DNA of 64,000 bases from JABWBR01 sp036741235 (GCA_036741235.1 DAINSQ010000005.1:1-64000), one strand, 5' to 3'. Counted from the stretch's first letter, positions 1-9,425 are shown. Numbers and translations are program-made. The notes: generated by a model not told the origin, from the letters alone.

Positions 1-1
1 C

Positions 2-671
2 GAGCTGTATCCCCACACGCCGATTCCGCTGGCTCATCAGGATCCTTATACTTTGCTGGTGGCGGTATTACTGTCGGCCCAGTGCACCGACGAGCGCGTC
101 AACAAGGTGACGCCCAGTTTATTTGCCAAAGCGGACAATCCGGTTGACATGGCCAGGCTGGACGTTGACGAGATCAGGGCTATCATCCGGCCCTGCGGCC
201 TGTCGCCGCGAAAGTCGCTGGCCATTTCCCAGTTGTNNNNNNNNNNNNNNNNNNNNNNNNNNNNNNNNNNNNNNNNNNNNNNNNNNNNNNNNNNNNNNNN
301 NNNNNNNNNNNNNNNNNNNNNNNNNNNNNNNNNNNNNNNNNNNNNNNNNNNNNNNNNNNNNNNNNNNNNNNNNNNNNNNNNNNNNNNNNNNNNNNNNNNN
401 NNNNNNNNNNNNNNNNNNNNNNNNNNNNNNNNNNNNNTTTCCGGTCGATACGCACATACATCGATTGGCCTGGCGCTGGGGACTCAGCGAGGGTAAAAAT
501 GTGGAAAAAACCGAAGCGGATCTGAAAGCCATTTTCCCGGAATCAAGCTGGAATAAACTGCACCTTCAAATTATCTATTTCGGCAGGGAATATTGCCCCG
601 CCCGTGGCCACGATCCGGGTGAATGCCCAATTTGCAGCAAATACGGCAGGGAAGAGTTATTCGCAAAATAA
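2..671 (+). CDS. nth: Endonuclease III (DNA glycosylase/AP lyase), 5'-partial and gapped
   Basis: Base-excision repair enzyme that removes oxidised pyrimidines and cleaves the abasic site. The gene enters from the left edge (first codon at base 2) and reads LLVAVLLSAQCTDERVNK, the typical EndoIII helix. A run of N at 237-437 removes the helix-hairpin-helix with the catalytic Lys. After it the protein resumes with VDTHIHR, carrying the catalytic Asp. The frame differs by one on the two sides of the gap. Compared with E. coli EndoIII, about 42-45 residues (roughly 130 bases) should be missing rather than 67, so the N count is not the true gap length and there is no reason to call a frameshift. 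The C-terminus has Cys-X9-Cys-X2-Cys and then ends without the fourth Cys of the usual 4Fe-4S loop. Tail to tail with lptE. Confidence 0.9.
237..437. other. Assembly gap (201 N)
   Basis: Continuous N inside nth. The coding frame shifts by +1 across it, and homology suggests a shorter true gap, so this is a scaffolding gap of estimated size. Confidence 0.99.
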
Positions 672-686
672 AGTTGGCAGGTGCAA

Positions 687-1196
687 TCACCAGTTTGTGA
701 AAGCCTTATTAAAAATATCTTCCATCATTTGCCGGGAAATCACGTCGATGGCATCATCCTGGATACTGGCCAGGTCGGTGCTGCTGGGAAAATCATAGAA
801 AAACGAAAAATTGCTCTTCCAGCCCTTTTTTTCATCCTGTGAGTGGATGTATTCGATGGCGGTAGTAATGGTGAGTCGGTTCAGGCTGGTGGTTTCACCG
901 GGTTGGGGGGCTTCTGAGGTGACCCGAAAATCCACGATCGTTCCTTTGAAAGAGATATCGGGATCGGTATCTGCGTAAATCAGTCGCGATTCGGTTCTGA
1001 TTTTTTCTTTTAGCGCTTCTGTAAAGGTTTGGGGCAATGCAGGAGGCGCATTGGAAGCATTGTTGCGAAATTGATCCACGAAATAGGTTTGCACATTGGG
1101 GTCAATGTCAATTCCTCGCAGGGAATAGCAGCCTGTATTTATCACTGAGATGGAAAGCGCGACAATTAATGAAAAGGGATAGATCAGGTATTTCAT
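687..1196 (-). CDS. lptE: LptE-family LPS assembly lipoprotein
   Basis: 169-residue predicted outer-membrane lipoprotein that would plug the LptD translocon and help deliver LPS to the cell surface. A signal peptide ends in a lipobox (VINTGC, lipidated Cys23). It is followed by YSLRGIDIDPNVQT and a QTFTEALKEKI segment, both typical of Bacteroidota LptE; the rest is the small alpha/beta sandwich expected for the family. The ATG overlaps the TGA of the upstream sigma-54 activator by four bases (ATGA), indicating translational coupling in a miaB > activator > lptE operon. Sequence divergence makes LptE hard to prove outside the phylum, but the operon position agrees. Confidence 0.75.
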   Translation of the reverse strand: MKYLIYPFSLIVALSISVINTGCYSLRGIDIDPNVQTYFVDQFRNNASNAPPALPQTFTEALKEKIRTESRLIYADTDPDISFKGTIVDFRVTSEAPQPGETTSLNRLTITTAIEYIHSQDEKKGWKSNFSFFYDFPSSTDLASIQDDAIDVISRQMMEDIFNKAFTNW

Positions 1197-2467
1197 AAAA
1201 TATTGTACTCTCTGATTTTGCGATACAAAGTGCGTTCCGAAATACCCAATTCCAGGGCGGCTTCTTTGCGCCTGCCGCTGTATTTTTTCAAGGCTCTTTT
1301 GATCAGGCCTTTTTCGTGTTCAGCGATAGACAGATTTTCATCAAATACCTCTATGCTCTCAAAATTGGCATCAGGGTGGGGCGTTTCAATGATATAGGGC
1401 TTCGAAAAGTCGTTTTCGTCGGTAGCAGCCTCTTCCCCGGCATCAAATGCGGGTGGGCGCGGATACTCGATGGCTGCGCCGCGCAACGAAGCTTGTTGAA
1501 CGCGGTTGAGTCGCGCGGCGTCGGGCACTTGCAGATCGTTGGTTTTGATAAGTTCGAACACCAGCGACTTGAGGTCGTTGAGGTCGTTTTTCATATCAAA
1601 CAGCAAGTTGTACAATATTTCGCGCTCTTGCATAAATGAGCCTTCTGTGCCAGAAGGAGGTATCATCGGAAGATTGCGCTGTAGCAGTTGGGGCGCCAGG
1701 CGGAGCAAGTCATCGGCTTTTAGCTGTCGATCTTCTGCCAGGACGGAGAGTTGCTCTGCCATATTTTTTAACTCCCTGATATTACCCGGCCAGCTATAGT
1801 TTTCGAGTATCTGGCGGGCTGATGCCTCTAGTTCAATAGGGAAAGTGCGGTAGCGCTCTGAAAAATCCACTACAAACTTGCGGAAGAGCATATAGATATC
1901 TTCTCGCCGTTCGCGCAAGGGCGGAATGCGAATGGGAACCGTATTGAGGCGGTAGAACAGGTCTTCGCGGAACTTGCCCTTTTTGATTTTGTCTTCGAGC
2001 TCAACGTTTGTTGCGGCTATAATACGAACGTCGGTTTTGTGGATTTTGGAAGACCCAACGCGGATAAACTCGCCGGTTTCCAACACGCGCAAGAGGAATG
2101 CCTGGGTGTCGAGAGGCATTTCGCCGATCTCATCGAGGAAAATGGTGCCGCCGTCGTAGGTTTCGAAATAGCCTTTGCGTTCGCCTGTTGCGCCGGTAAA
2201 GGAGCCTTTTTCATGGCCGAACAGTTCGGAATTGATGGTGCCTTCGGGGATGGCTCCGCAGTTGATAGCGATAAACTTATTGTGCTTGCGGGCGCTGTGG
2301 TCGTGAATGATGCGAGAAAAGATCTCCTTGCCCACGCCGCTTTCGCCGGTGATCAGCACTGTGAGATCGGTATTGGCTACTCTGACGGCCGTGCTCAGCG
2401 CCCTGTCGAGCTGCTCGGTGCGGCCTATGATGCCGTATCGTTGTTTGACGGATTGTAGATTATCCAT
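1193..2467 (-). CDS. Sigma-54-dependent transcriptional activator lacking a receiver domain
   Basis: 424-residue bacterial enhancer-binding protein. The AAA+ domain begins almost at the N-terminus: Walker A GESGVGKE at 41-48, sigma-54 contact loop GSFTGA at 88-93 (first Ala of GAFTGA replaced by Ser), Walker B GGTIFLDE near 106-113, and an arginine-finger region with FYRLNTVPIRIPPLRER. A hydrophilic linker of about 120 residues separates it from a Fis-type helix-turn-helix at about 380-424 (RKEAALELGISERTLYRKI). There is no response-regulator, PAS or GAF domain, so activity is probably set by expression or a protein partner. The start ATG overlaps the miaB stop by one base (TAATG), and its own stop overlaps lptE, so it is co-transcribed with an envelope gene and a tRNA-modification gene. 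Its targets cannot be read from the sequence. Confidence 0.9.
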   Translation of the reverse strand: MDNLQSVKQRYGIIGRTEQLDRALSTAVRVANTDLTVLITGESGVGKEIFSRIIHDHSARKHNKFIAINCGAIPEGTINSELFGHEKGSFTGATGERKGYFETYDGGTIFLDEIGEMPLDTQAFLLRVLETGEFIRVGSSKIHKTDVRIIAATNVELEDKIKKGKFREDLFYRLNTVPIRIPPLRERREDIYMLFRKFVVDFSERYRTFPIELEASARQILENYSWPGNIRELKNMAEQLSVLAEDRQLKADDLLRLAPQLLQRNLPMIPPSGTEGSFMQEREILYNLLFDMKNDLNDLKSLVFELIKTNDLQVPDAARLNRVQQASLRGAAIEYPRPPAFDAGEEAATDENDFSKPYIIETPHPDANFESIEVFDENLSIAEHEKGLIKRALKKYSGRRKEAALELGISERTLYRKIREYNIL

Positions 2468-3912
2468 TATGATGCGACAATTTCTCCTATGAGTGTTGCG
2501 CTGGATGCCTCATTGACTTTAACCCATACGTAATCGCCAGGTTGGTAGCCTTTTGCTTTAGGGAAAACGATCATTTTGTTCTGTGAATTTCGGCCTTTGA
2601 ATTCCTGTTCCGACTTTTTTGAATCGCCTTCAATGAGGACTTTAAAAGTTTTTCCTATATCGGCTTTGTTGTGTTTAAGCGATACGTGGTTTTGCAGGCG
2701 AATAATCTCGTTGAGCCGGCGTTTTTTGACCTCCATCGGAATATCGTCGGGATATTTGCGGGCGGCCAGCGTGCCGGGGCGTTCGGAGTAGTAAAACATG
2801 TAAGACATACTGTAGTTGGCCCATTCGATCATACTGAGCGTATCCTGGTGTTCTTCCTCGGTTTCGCTGCAAAAACCCGCGATGATATCGGAAGAAATGG
2901 CGCAATCAGGAATGATACGATAAATAGCGGCCACGCGGTCCATGTACCATTCCCGGTCATAAGTGCGGTTCATTAACTCCAGTACACGGCTATTGCCGCT
3001 TTGTACCGGGAGGTGGATGTAGTTGCAAATATTTTCGTAGCGGGCAATAGTATGTAGTACTTCGTCGGTGATGTCTTTGGGATGTGAAGTTGAAAAACGA
3101 ACGCGCAAATCGGGGTGTACCAGGGCCGCCATTTCGAGCAAGTTGGCAAAGTTGACTAGCTGTCCGGTTTCCGGATTTTCCCATTTGTAGGAATCGACAT
3201 TCTGGCCCAACAGGGTTACTTCGCGGTAGCCGCGGTCAAAGAGTTCTCGCGCTTCAGCAACAATACTGAAGGCGTCGCGGCTGCGCTCGCGTCCGCGGGT
3301 GAAGGGCACTACACAGAAAGAGCACATATTGTCGCAACCCCGCATGATCGAGATAAAGGCGGAAACGCCGTTGCTGTCCAGGCGCAGCGGATTGATATCG
3401 GCGTAGGTTTCTTCTCTTGACAGGAAAACGTTGATGCCTTTGTCGCCGTCTTCGGCAGTGGCTACCAGTTTGGGCAGGTCGCGGTAGGCATCGGGGCCGA
3501 CTACCAGGTCGACAAGTTTTTCTTCTTCCAGGAATTTGGTTTTCAGCCGCTCGGCCATACATCCCAAGACGCCGACCAGCGTACCCGGGCGTTGTCTTTT
3601 TATTTTGTCAAAAAGGCGGAGCCGCTTGCGCACGGTTTCTTCCGCTTTTTCCCGGATGGAGCACGTATTAATGAGAATGAGATCGGCGAACTCAAGTTGT
3701 CGAGTAGGTTTGTAGCCCGCTTCGGCCAGGATAGACGCCACGATTTCGCTGTCGCTGAAATTCATCTGGCAGCCGTAGCTTTCGATGTAGAACAGCGCAG
3801 TGCCCGGCTCTCCGGCCTGGGTTGCCTGCGGATCGAAAAACACCTCGCCTTGTTTGGACTCGTCAATGTCTTTAGCAATGCCGACGAGCGTTGGATTATC
3901 ATCGTATAACAT
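2467..3912 (-). CDS. miaB: tRNA-2-methylthio-N6-dimethylallyladenosine synthase
   Basis: Radical-SAM methylthiotransferase that converts i6A37 to ms2i6A37 in tRNAs reading UNN codons. It carries an N-terminal UPF0004 domain ([11 protein letters not shown]), a radical-SAM cluster motif [16 protein letters not shown] with CX3CX2C, and a C-terminal TRAM domain ([10 protein letters not shown] to the end). From the chosen ATG at 3912 it has 481 residues, normal for the family. A longer reading from 3981 exists, but its extra 23 residues are Cys-rich, unlike MiaB, and cover a terminator hairpin at 3936-3965, so I reject that start. First gene of the miaB > sigma-54 activator > lptE run. Confidence 0.93.
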   Translation of the reverse strand: MLYDDNPTLVGIAKDIDESKQGEVFFDPQATQAGEPGTALFYIESYGCQMNFSDSEIVASILAEAGYKPTRQLEFADLILINTCSIREKAEETVRKRLRLFDKIKRQRPGTLVGVLGCMAERLKTKFLEEEKLVDLVVGPDAYRDLPKLVATAEDGDKGINVFLSREETYADINPLRLDSNGVSAFISIMRGCDNMCSFCVVPFTRGRERSRDAFSIVAEARELFDRGYREVTLLGQNVDSYKWENPETGQLVNFANLLEMAALVHPDLRVRFSTSHPKDITDEVLHTIARYENICNYIHLPVQSGNSRVLELMNRTYDREWYMDRVAAIYRIIPDCAISSDIIAGFCSETEEEHQDTLSMIEWANYSMSYMFYYSERPGTLAARKYPDDIPMEVKKRRLNEIIRLQNHVSLKHNKADIGKTFKVLIEGDSKKSEQEFKGRNSQNKMIVFPKAKGYQPGDYVWVKVNEASSATLIGEIVAS

Positions 3913-3930
3913 CTGTGCACTTACATATTT

Positions 3931-3965
3931 GAAAACACAACACCGCTGAAGGCAGCGGTGTTGTG
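3931..3965 (-). terminator. Intrinsic terminator of the TonB-receptor gene
   Basis: Perfect 13-bp stem (3936-3948 with 3953-3965) and a four-base loop, followed on the minus strand by TTTTC. It lies between the stop of the TonB-dependent receptor gene and the miaB start, both on the minus strand, so it most likely ends receptor transcription. The T-tract is short. Confidence 0.7.
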
Positions 3966-4018
3966 CTAAAAGCGTGTGCAAAGATAGGTTTTTTTATATA
4001 GAATGACAATTTGTCAGG

Positions 4019-6337
4019 TTAAAAATGACAATCTAGCCGCAGCGTCAAATTCCGGGGGGCATCCATCAACCCCGGTCGGGAAGCCGAGATATTGTTGAAA
4101 ATATTGCCGGCGATGAAAGAAGCCTTGAAGTTTTTGTTGATCTGGTAGGCCGTCCGGATATTGAAGGTCAAAACTCCTTTATCGGTGTTTTGTCTGAAGT
4201 TGGCCAAACCGGGAACAATCAGCAGGAAAGCTGCGTCGATAGCCTCGATTTTACTATTATAAAAAGTTTCCAATCCGATAGAAAAGTCGTTGATATTGGT
4301 CTCCAAATCCAGTTTGGCGGTGTGCCTGGAGCGGTATTTGAGAACATCTAGCGGCTTTACATTTTCTGTCTTGGTTGAAGAGTTATTGGCATTTATCTGG
4401 CCTGTTGTACCTGTTTCGCCGGCAGGAATGGGGGTGGGGTCGAAATCGAGGAAGCGCGGATCAATCTGCGTATACCCCATGATCAGGTTGATCGGCAAGC
4501 CGAGGATTCTGCCGCGCCCGGCTATTGATACTTCAAACCCACGGATGTCTGTACCGCCGATATTGGTAGAACGGAAACCCGTAACGCCCAGGTTGTCGCG
4601 AATCAGGTTGAACTCCATCATATCGCTGTATTTCATCAGGAATGCAGAGACGTCGATGAAGCCCTCAAAGGAGGCGATCTGGAAGCCTTGTTTGATGCCG
4701 ATTTCTGAGGACCAGCCGGTTTCGGAACGCAGGCCCGGGTTCGGCAACACCCAGAAGCCGCCGTCATTGGCGACTATAAACTTTTCGGCTACAGACGGGA
4801 AGCGGTAACCCTGCCCCCAGGAGGCGCGCAGGTAGGTAAAATCGAAGAGTCGATAGTTGGCGCCGAGGCGAAATACCGGTTTGGATTCTCTTTCGTTGGA
4901 AGGTTCTACCACGCCTTGCAGGTATTCAAAACCCGGGTTGATCAGCAAGTTACTTTCAAAACGGAAGCCGGCAGACAAGTTGAGGCGGTCAAAAAATTCT
5001 TTGTCGGCCTGAATATAACCGGCCAGGTTGCGAGAAGTAAAAGTCGTGTCGCCATATAATTCAGCCTCTACACGAGAGCCGCTTCCGACGATACCGGCGG
5101 TAACAATCAGGTCCAAATCAGTCATTCTGCGTTGAAACTGGTATTCGGCATACCACATTTGCGATTGATTCGACTGGTTGTTGCTGTTGTCGTTGTCTAC
5201 GTCGTAAAAACGCCCCAGGAAGCGGTGGCGGTTGCCCGACTTGTCGAAATACGTAAGAAATGGATCCAGATTATAGCGGAGGCGTTTGCGGGAGTTGATC
5301 GTACTGGGAACGCCTTCGTAGGCTGTCGTATCAGATGCCCAATAGAAAAAGGAACCAGACCGGCCTTTATTAAAATTGCCGGCCAGGCCGAAAGACAGGC
5401 GGTCGTTGACGCGGTAGCGGGTATTGAAGTTAAAGCGTCCGTATTCCCGGTAGGTATCTTTGTTGTAGCTGTCTTCGTTGATATAAAAGCCTCCGACGAC
5501 CAGGTCCAGCTTGTCTATTTTGCGGCGATGGGTTACGCTGCTGGCGTAGAGGAAGGGCTGGCTGTCCCACCATACAAATCTTTTGTCTTTGGGGTTGAGA
5601 TAAACCGTTGAAAAAGCGGCAATTTTAGTTTCGGGTTCTGAACGGGCATAGGCGGTACGTACGTTGATGATGCCGTTGAGCGCCGAAGAGCCGTAGAGGG
5701 CGGAAGCCGCGCCTTTTATGACTTCGATTTGTTCGATATTTTCGATGGGCACGTCGTCCCAGTTGGGATAACCGGCGTCGGCCTGCAGGATCGGCACATC
5801 GTCTACCAGTAGCAATACCCGGCTGCCTGCGCCCTGTGAAAAGCCGGAGCCCCCGCGAATATTGGCCTGTCCGTCGATGACCGTTACCCCCGGAATTTTC
5901 TCAATAGCTTCATCCAGCGCGGTTTTGCTGGTATTGGCAATGAGCTCGGGTTTGAGAACTTCCAGTGAGACGGTGACTTCGCCCAGCGGTTTTTCGTGCT
6001 TGCCTGCGGTGACGGTGGCGGTATTGAGGATGGTGGCTTCTGGTTGAAGCGCGATATTCAACACAAGATCTTCTCCTGCTTTCAGGGTTATTTGTTGGGT
6101 TGCGTTTTGGTAGCCGACGTAACTTACTATTACTTGGTGGGCGCCCGGCGCCAGTTCAAGCTCATAAGTACCATCGCCCAAAGTAAAAGTACCGTTGGCA
6201 TCTACTTGAATTGTTGCGGCGTAAAGCGGTTCATTAGTTTGCGCATCGGTGATTTTTCCGCTGATGGAAGCTTGCTGCGCGTGCGCTAATGACATCCAAC
6301 ACATCAATGTAAAGAACAGTGTAATAGCTTTTTGCAT
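4019..6337 (-). CDS. TonB-dependent outer-membrane receptor with carboxypeptidase-like N-terminal domain
   Basis: 772 residues from the ATG at 6337. That start is preferred over one ten codons upstream because a signal peptide (MQKAITLFFTLMCWMSLAHA) follows at once. Domains in order: a short carboxypeptidase-regulatory-like beta-sandwich (ISGKITDAQTNEPLYAATI), a TonB plug (ALDEAIEKIPGVTVIDG, LLLVDDVPI, IEVIKGAASALYGSSALNG) and a 22-strand-type beta-barrel ending in Phe. The plug and the terminal aromatic residue support an active transporter for siderophores, cobalamin or oligosaccharides. The substrate cannot be read. No SusD partner is adjacent, which argues against a polysaccharide-utilisation locus. 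Transcribed alone, with a terminator after it at 3936-3965. Confidence 0.92.
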   Translation of the reverse strand: MQKAITLFFTLMCWMSLAHAQQASISGKITDAQTNEPLYAATIQVDANGTFTLGDGTYELELAPGAHQVIVSYVGYQNATQQITLKAGEDLVLNIALQPEATILNTATVTAGKHEKPLGEVTVSLEVLKPELIANTSKTALDEAIEKIPGVTVIDGQANIRGGSGFSQGAGSRVLLLVDDVPILQADAGYPNWDDVPIENIEQIEVIKGAASALYGSSALNGIINVRTAYARSEPETKIAAFSTVYLNPKDKRFVWWDSQPFLYASSVTHRRKIDKLDLVVGGFYINEDSYNKDTYREYGRFNFNTRYRVNDRLSFGLAGNFNKGRSGSFFYWASDTTAYEGVPSTINSRKRLRYNLDPFLTYFDKSGNRHRFLGRFYDVDNDNSNNQSNQSQMWYAEYQFQRRMTDLDLIVTAGIVGSGSRVEAELYGDTTFTSRNLAGYIQADKEFFDRLNLSAGFRFESNLLINPGFEYLQGVVEPSNERESKPVFRLGANYRLFDFTYLRASWGQGYRFPSVAEKFIVANDGGFWVLPNPGLRSETGWSSEIGIKQGFQIASFEGFIDVSAFLMKYSDMMEFNLIRDNLGVTGFRSTNIGGTDIRGFEVSIAGRGRILGLPINLIMGYTQIDPRFLDFDPTPIPAGETGTTGQINANNSSTKTENVKPLDVLKYRSRHTAKLDLETNINDFSIGLETFYNSKIEAIDAAFLLIVPGLANFRQNTDKGVLTFNIRTAYQINKNFKASFIAGNIFNNISASRPGLMDAPRNLTLRLDCHF

Positions 6338-6544
6338 ATGTGACGATTTTACAATTGAATACTGCAAAGGGGTAAGTGATTGATATCAAAAACCCGGGTG
6401 CGGATACGTTCAAGGGCAGTGTGTGGAGATAAGTCGCTTTGACAGGTGCAGTGTTGAAAACACAAAATTAGAAGATAACTCCCATATTTTTGCTACTTAC
6501 TTTGCGAAAGGTAAAATATTTAGCGGGGTGTTTGCCAATCTGGA

Positions 6545-6552
6545 TATATTTG
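6545..6552 (+). promoter_or_regulatory. Bacteroidota-type -7 element TATATTTG
   Basis: Matches TAnnTTTG and lies 49 bases before the ATG of the T9SS protein at 6602. No good TTTG is found 19-20 bases upstream. The rest of 6338-6601 between the divergent genes is AT-rich with no recognisable gene. Confidence 0.4.
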
Positions 6553-6601
6553 CCATATATTGCGAAAATTTTAATAAAAGCACAACAAAATCGCCTTTAC
6601 T

Positions 6602-7411
6602 ATGAAAAAACTTTTTACTTTATTTTTCCTTGTCGCTGCTTTTTATTCTACTGTTTTACAGGCTCAAACTTCTTGTTCTCCCAACTTGAATCTTCCCGAT
6701 ACGATTGTGATTTATCCCGAACCGTTTGTTCCTGAAATTCCCGGTTCCGGCATCCCCGACACGGCTTGCGCCGGTTCTTACTTCGAATTTGTATTTACGC
6801 TGTATACGCCTGCTACTTTTACAACGCCATTTGGGCCTGTGCCGCTCAATTCGATCGATCTGGCTACCGAAGGCGCTGTGCTCAATCTGCCGCCGTCGTT
6901 TGATTATGTGTGTAATCCCCCGAATTGCGTTTTCAAAAAAGATTCTACGGGATGTCTCGTCATTTTCGGTACGGCTACCGATAGTGAAGTGGGGGTATAC
7001 GACCTGGGGCTTTCTGCCGTAGTGCGTAGCGTTATCGATATTCCCATTACTTTCCCTGATGCCAACCTGGTGCCTGGTAATTATTTTCTGCACGTTAAAC
7101 CTGCAGGTTCCACCAATTGCACCATCATCAGCACCAATGATCCTGTAGCCCAGGGTATTGATGTAGCCGTTATTCCCAACCCGTTCAGCGATTGGGCTGT
7201 TTTTGAGATCAGTTCAAAACTAAGCGGACAGTTTGAGTTTGCCGTTTACGATATGCTGGGTCACCGCCTGCACCGGGAGTTAACCGAACTTCATGTGGGC
7301 GATAATAATATCCGTTTCGACGGCTCATCGCTGGCTAACGGCATGTATATGTTTTCTATCAGCAACGAATCGGGCGTTATGTCAGGTAAATTCCTGATTA
7401 ACCGCCGTTAA
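6602..7411 (+). CDS. Secreted T9SS type A sorting-domain protein
   Basis: 269 residues: an N-terminal signal peptide (MKKLFTLFFLVAAFYSTVLQAQ), about 165 residues of unassigned beta-rich sequence with several Cys, and a C-terminal T9SS sorting domain of about 80 residues (VIPNPFSDWAVFEI, then FAVYDMLGHRLHRE, ending GKFLINRR). The sorting domain sends cargo through the type IX secretion system to the cell surface. The mature domain has no recognised enzyme motif. The next gene downstream encodes a related secreted protein beginning with a similar Cys-rich 'LPDLPEDTI' segment (here LNLPDTIVI), so the two may be diverged members of one family. A strong hairpin terminator follows. Confidence 0.85.
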   Translation: MKKLFTLFFLVAAFYSTVLQAQTSCSPNLNLPDTIVIYPEPFVPEIPGSGIPDTACAGSYFEFVFTLYTPATFTTPFGPVPLNSIDLATEGAVLNLPPSFDYVCNPPNCVFKKDSTGCLVIFGTATDSEVGVYDLGLSAVVRSVIDIPITFPDANLVPGNYFLHVKPAGSTNCTIISTNDPVAQGIDVAVIPNPFSDWAVFEISSKLSGQFEFAVYDMLGHRLHRELTELHVGDNNIRFDGSSLANGMYMFSISNESGVMSGKFLINRR

Positions 7412-7424
7412 ATAAAACCATGGG

Positions 7425-7459
7425 GCAGAGACGCTGTATTTTGCGTCTCTGCTTTACTT
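7425..7459 (+). terminator. Intrinsic terminator
   Basis: Ten-bp perfect stem (7425-7434 with 7443-7452), eight-base loop and T-rich tail TTTACTTT, 13 bases after the stop of the T9SS protein. It separates this gene from the T9SS gene at 7584. Confidence 0.75.
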
Positions 7460-7583
7460 TGCTTCTACTTATCTCCTTTTTTCCTTCAATAAAGACGCAC
7501 CTGCCGCGGAAACGCACCCGCTGCGCGACGTTCGCGTCGTTGCTGTGAGGCTGTATTGTATTACCAATTTTTATTTTATTCGT

Positions 7584-9380
7584 ATGAAACGTTTCATGTG
7601 CTGGTTCGTCATGTTGATGGCGACGCATATCCTGGACGCGCAGACAGGCTGCCCCGGATGTATTACTACGCTTCCCGATTTGCCTGAAGACACCATATTT
7701 TTATCCGTAGCGCCTGATGGACAGGCGGGGATGTATTACGAACAGGACATAAGCTTCAGAATGCCGCAGACAACTACTCCTGTGGCTGCCAATGATTCGA
7801 CGGTGCCTCCTGGCATCGTCATACAACAGGTGACCATCGCATCTGTTACCAACCTGCCTCCGGGTTTGCAGTGGCAGGTCAGCCAGCAGGTATTTAATCC
7901 GGCTGAACAAACCGATGGTTGCGTCAAGTTATGCGGTACGCCATTATTTCCCGGGCTTTACCTGGTAGAAGTGGTGGTGAATGCCCAGGTATTTTTTATC
8001 ACGCAATCATCGTCGTTTACCTTTCCATTGTATATAGCGCCATCGCAAACCATTACGGAAGGCTTCAGTATGACCAACAATGCCGGTTGCGGCAGTGTAA
8101 CGGCGTCTTTTGAAAATCTGATTCCTTCCAATGGCTTACCCGGTTTTTCTTACCTTTGGGACTTCGGAAACGGCAACGCTTCGCTGAATGAAAACCCAGG
8201 CCCACAAACCTATTCATCACCTGGCGTCTATCCGGTCAACTACCGCGCTATTGTTGATACTACGGGGTATTTCCTGACCCGTGTGAACGTACTGGAAGTG
8301 GGCTGCACCGATTTTTTCGGCGGCGCGCCCGACCTCAAGATCGGCATTTATGATGGAGCTGGACAGGAAATTTATTTGTCAAATGTGGTAGATAATGCCG
8401 CTGTACCGCTCGCTTTCGATTTCGTTCTCCCCCTGGAAGCGGGGAATTATAGTTTGCGGGTAACCGATGAAGACGGCGGCATTGATGGCGCCAATGATAT
8501 TTGCGGAGTGGTCAATTTTAACAAGAATACCTCAGGGGTACTTCTCGATCAGGAAATGAGCCTGGAATTGACCATACTCCATCCTGTTGATACGGTTGTA
8601 TCGTCCGATACCGTGCGGGTTTTTGCCCAACCAGAGCTTCCTGTTATTGATTTCTCATCTCCGGCGCCGTATTGCGAAGGCGATTCGCTGACTATATATA
8701 GTTCATATGCAGAGGGGATCATTTGGTATAAAGACAGTGTGCCCATGCTGGAAATAACTGATCCTTTCTACGATATTACCGCCGGGGGCGACTATTGGGT
8801 GGTGTATACTTCTTTCGACGGGTGTACGGCGACGTCGGAAGTGCAATCGATAGTATTTCATCCATATCCGCAAGCCGTTTTTACCGTTGCCAATAATTTA
8901 TTGAGTGTATACCAGCCGGAAGTATTGCCGGCATCTTACGATATTGAGTGGTATTTCAATGGCGCCGTCATTCCCGGCGAGCAAGAACTTGCCTATTGCA
9001 TCGCTGAAAGCGGTGAATACGCCCTTCGCATCACCGATTTGAATACCGGGTGTTCAAGTTATTATGATCAAATGGTGAATTACAACCCTGCCTTCCCCAA
9101 CTGTACGACAGATGCAACAGACTTGAACACAACACAATGGCGAGTTTATCCCAACCCTGTTTTTGACCATATTTATATTCAGGGATGGAAACAAGCGGCT
9201 ACGGAACTTCGGATTCAATTGATCAATGGGGCCGGGACTGTAGTCAAGAATAATGTTTTCTCGCAAACTGCCGGCGAAATTGCCATTCGATTGCCCTTGA
9301 ATGACCTGATTCCCGGTTTTTATTGTTTAAATATCAGCGACGGCGTACATTCCCAAATTGTTAAGTTGGTAAGAAAATAA
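7584..9380 (+). CDS. Secreted multidomain T9SS protein with PKD-like domain
   Basis: 598 residues from the ATG at 7584; the longer reading from 7545 would put 13 hydrophilic residues before the signal peptide (MKRFMCWFVMLMATHILDAQ). After a Cys-containing N-terminal region (GCPGCITTLPDLPEDTI) comes a PKD-type fold with FSYLWDFGNGNAS and SSPGVYPVNYRA (about residues 175-235). A beta-sandwich with acidic loops (TDEDGGIDGANDIC) and two further Ig-like segments follow. It ends in a T9SS type A sorting domain (WRVYPNPVFDHIYIQ to IVKLVRK). Probably a surface adhesin or matrix protein; no catalytic motif seen. Codirectional with the T9SS gene upstream, but a terminator lies between them. Confidence 0.85.
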   Translation: MKRFMCWFVMLMATHILDAQTGCPGCITTLPDLPEDTIFLSVAPDGQAGMYYEQDISFRMPQTTTPVAANDSTVPPGIVIQQVTIASVTNLPPGLQWQVSQQVFNPAEQTDGCVKLCGTPLFPGLYLVEVVVNAQVFFITQSSSFTFPLYIAPSQTITEGFSMTNNAGCGSVTASFENLIPSNGLPGFSYLWDFGNGNASLNENPGPQTYSSPGVYPVNYRAIVDTTGYFLTRVNVLEVGCTDFFGGAPDLKIGIYDGAGQEIYLSNVVDNAAVPLAFDFVLPLEAGNYSLRVTDEDGGIDGANDICGVVNFNKNTSGVLLDQEMSLELTILHPVDTVVSSDTVRVFAQPELPVIDFSSPAPYCEGDSLTIYSSYAEGIIWYKDSVPMLEITDPFYDITAGGDYWVVYTSFDGCTATSEVQSIVFHPYPQAVFTVANNLLSVYQPEVLPASYDIEWYFNGAVIPGEQELAYCIAESGEYALRITDLNTGCSSYYDQMVNYNPAFPNCTTDATDLNTTQWRVYPNPVFDHIYIQGWKQAATELRIQLINGAGTVVKNNVFSQTAGEIAIRLPLNDLIPGFYCLNISDGVHSQIVKLVRK

Positions 9381-9425
9381 TATTTTCGCAAATTGGAAAC
9401 AAATACGAGCACCTACTTCCAGGAT

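Noticed and set aside
2..671. nth as frameshifted pseudogene
   Set aside because: The frame change falls in an N gap of estimated size; both flanks are intact.
4019..6337. Part of a polysaccharide-utilisation locus
   Set aside because: No SusD-like gene or glycoside hydrolase nearby.
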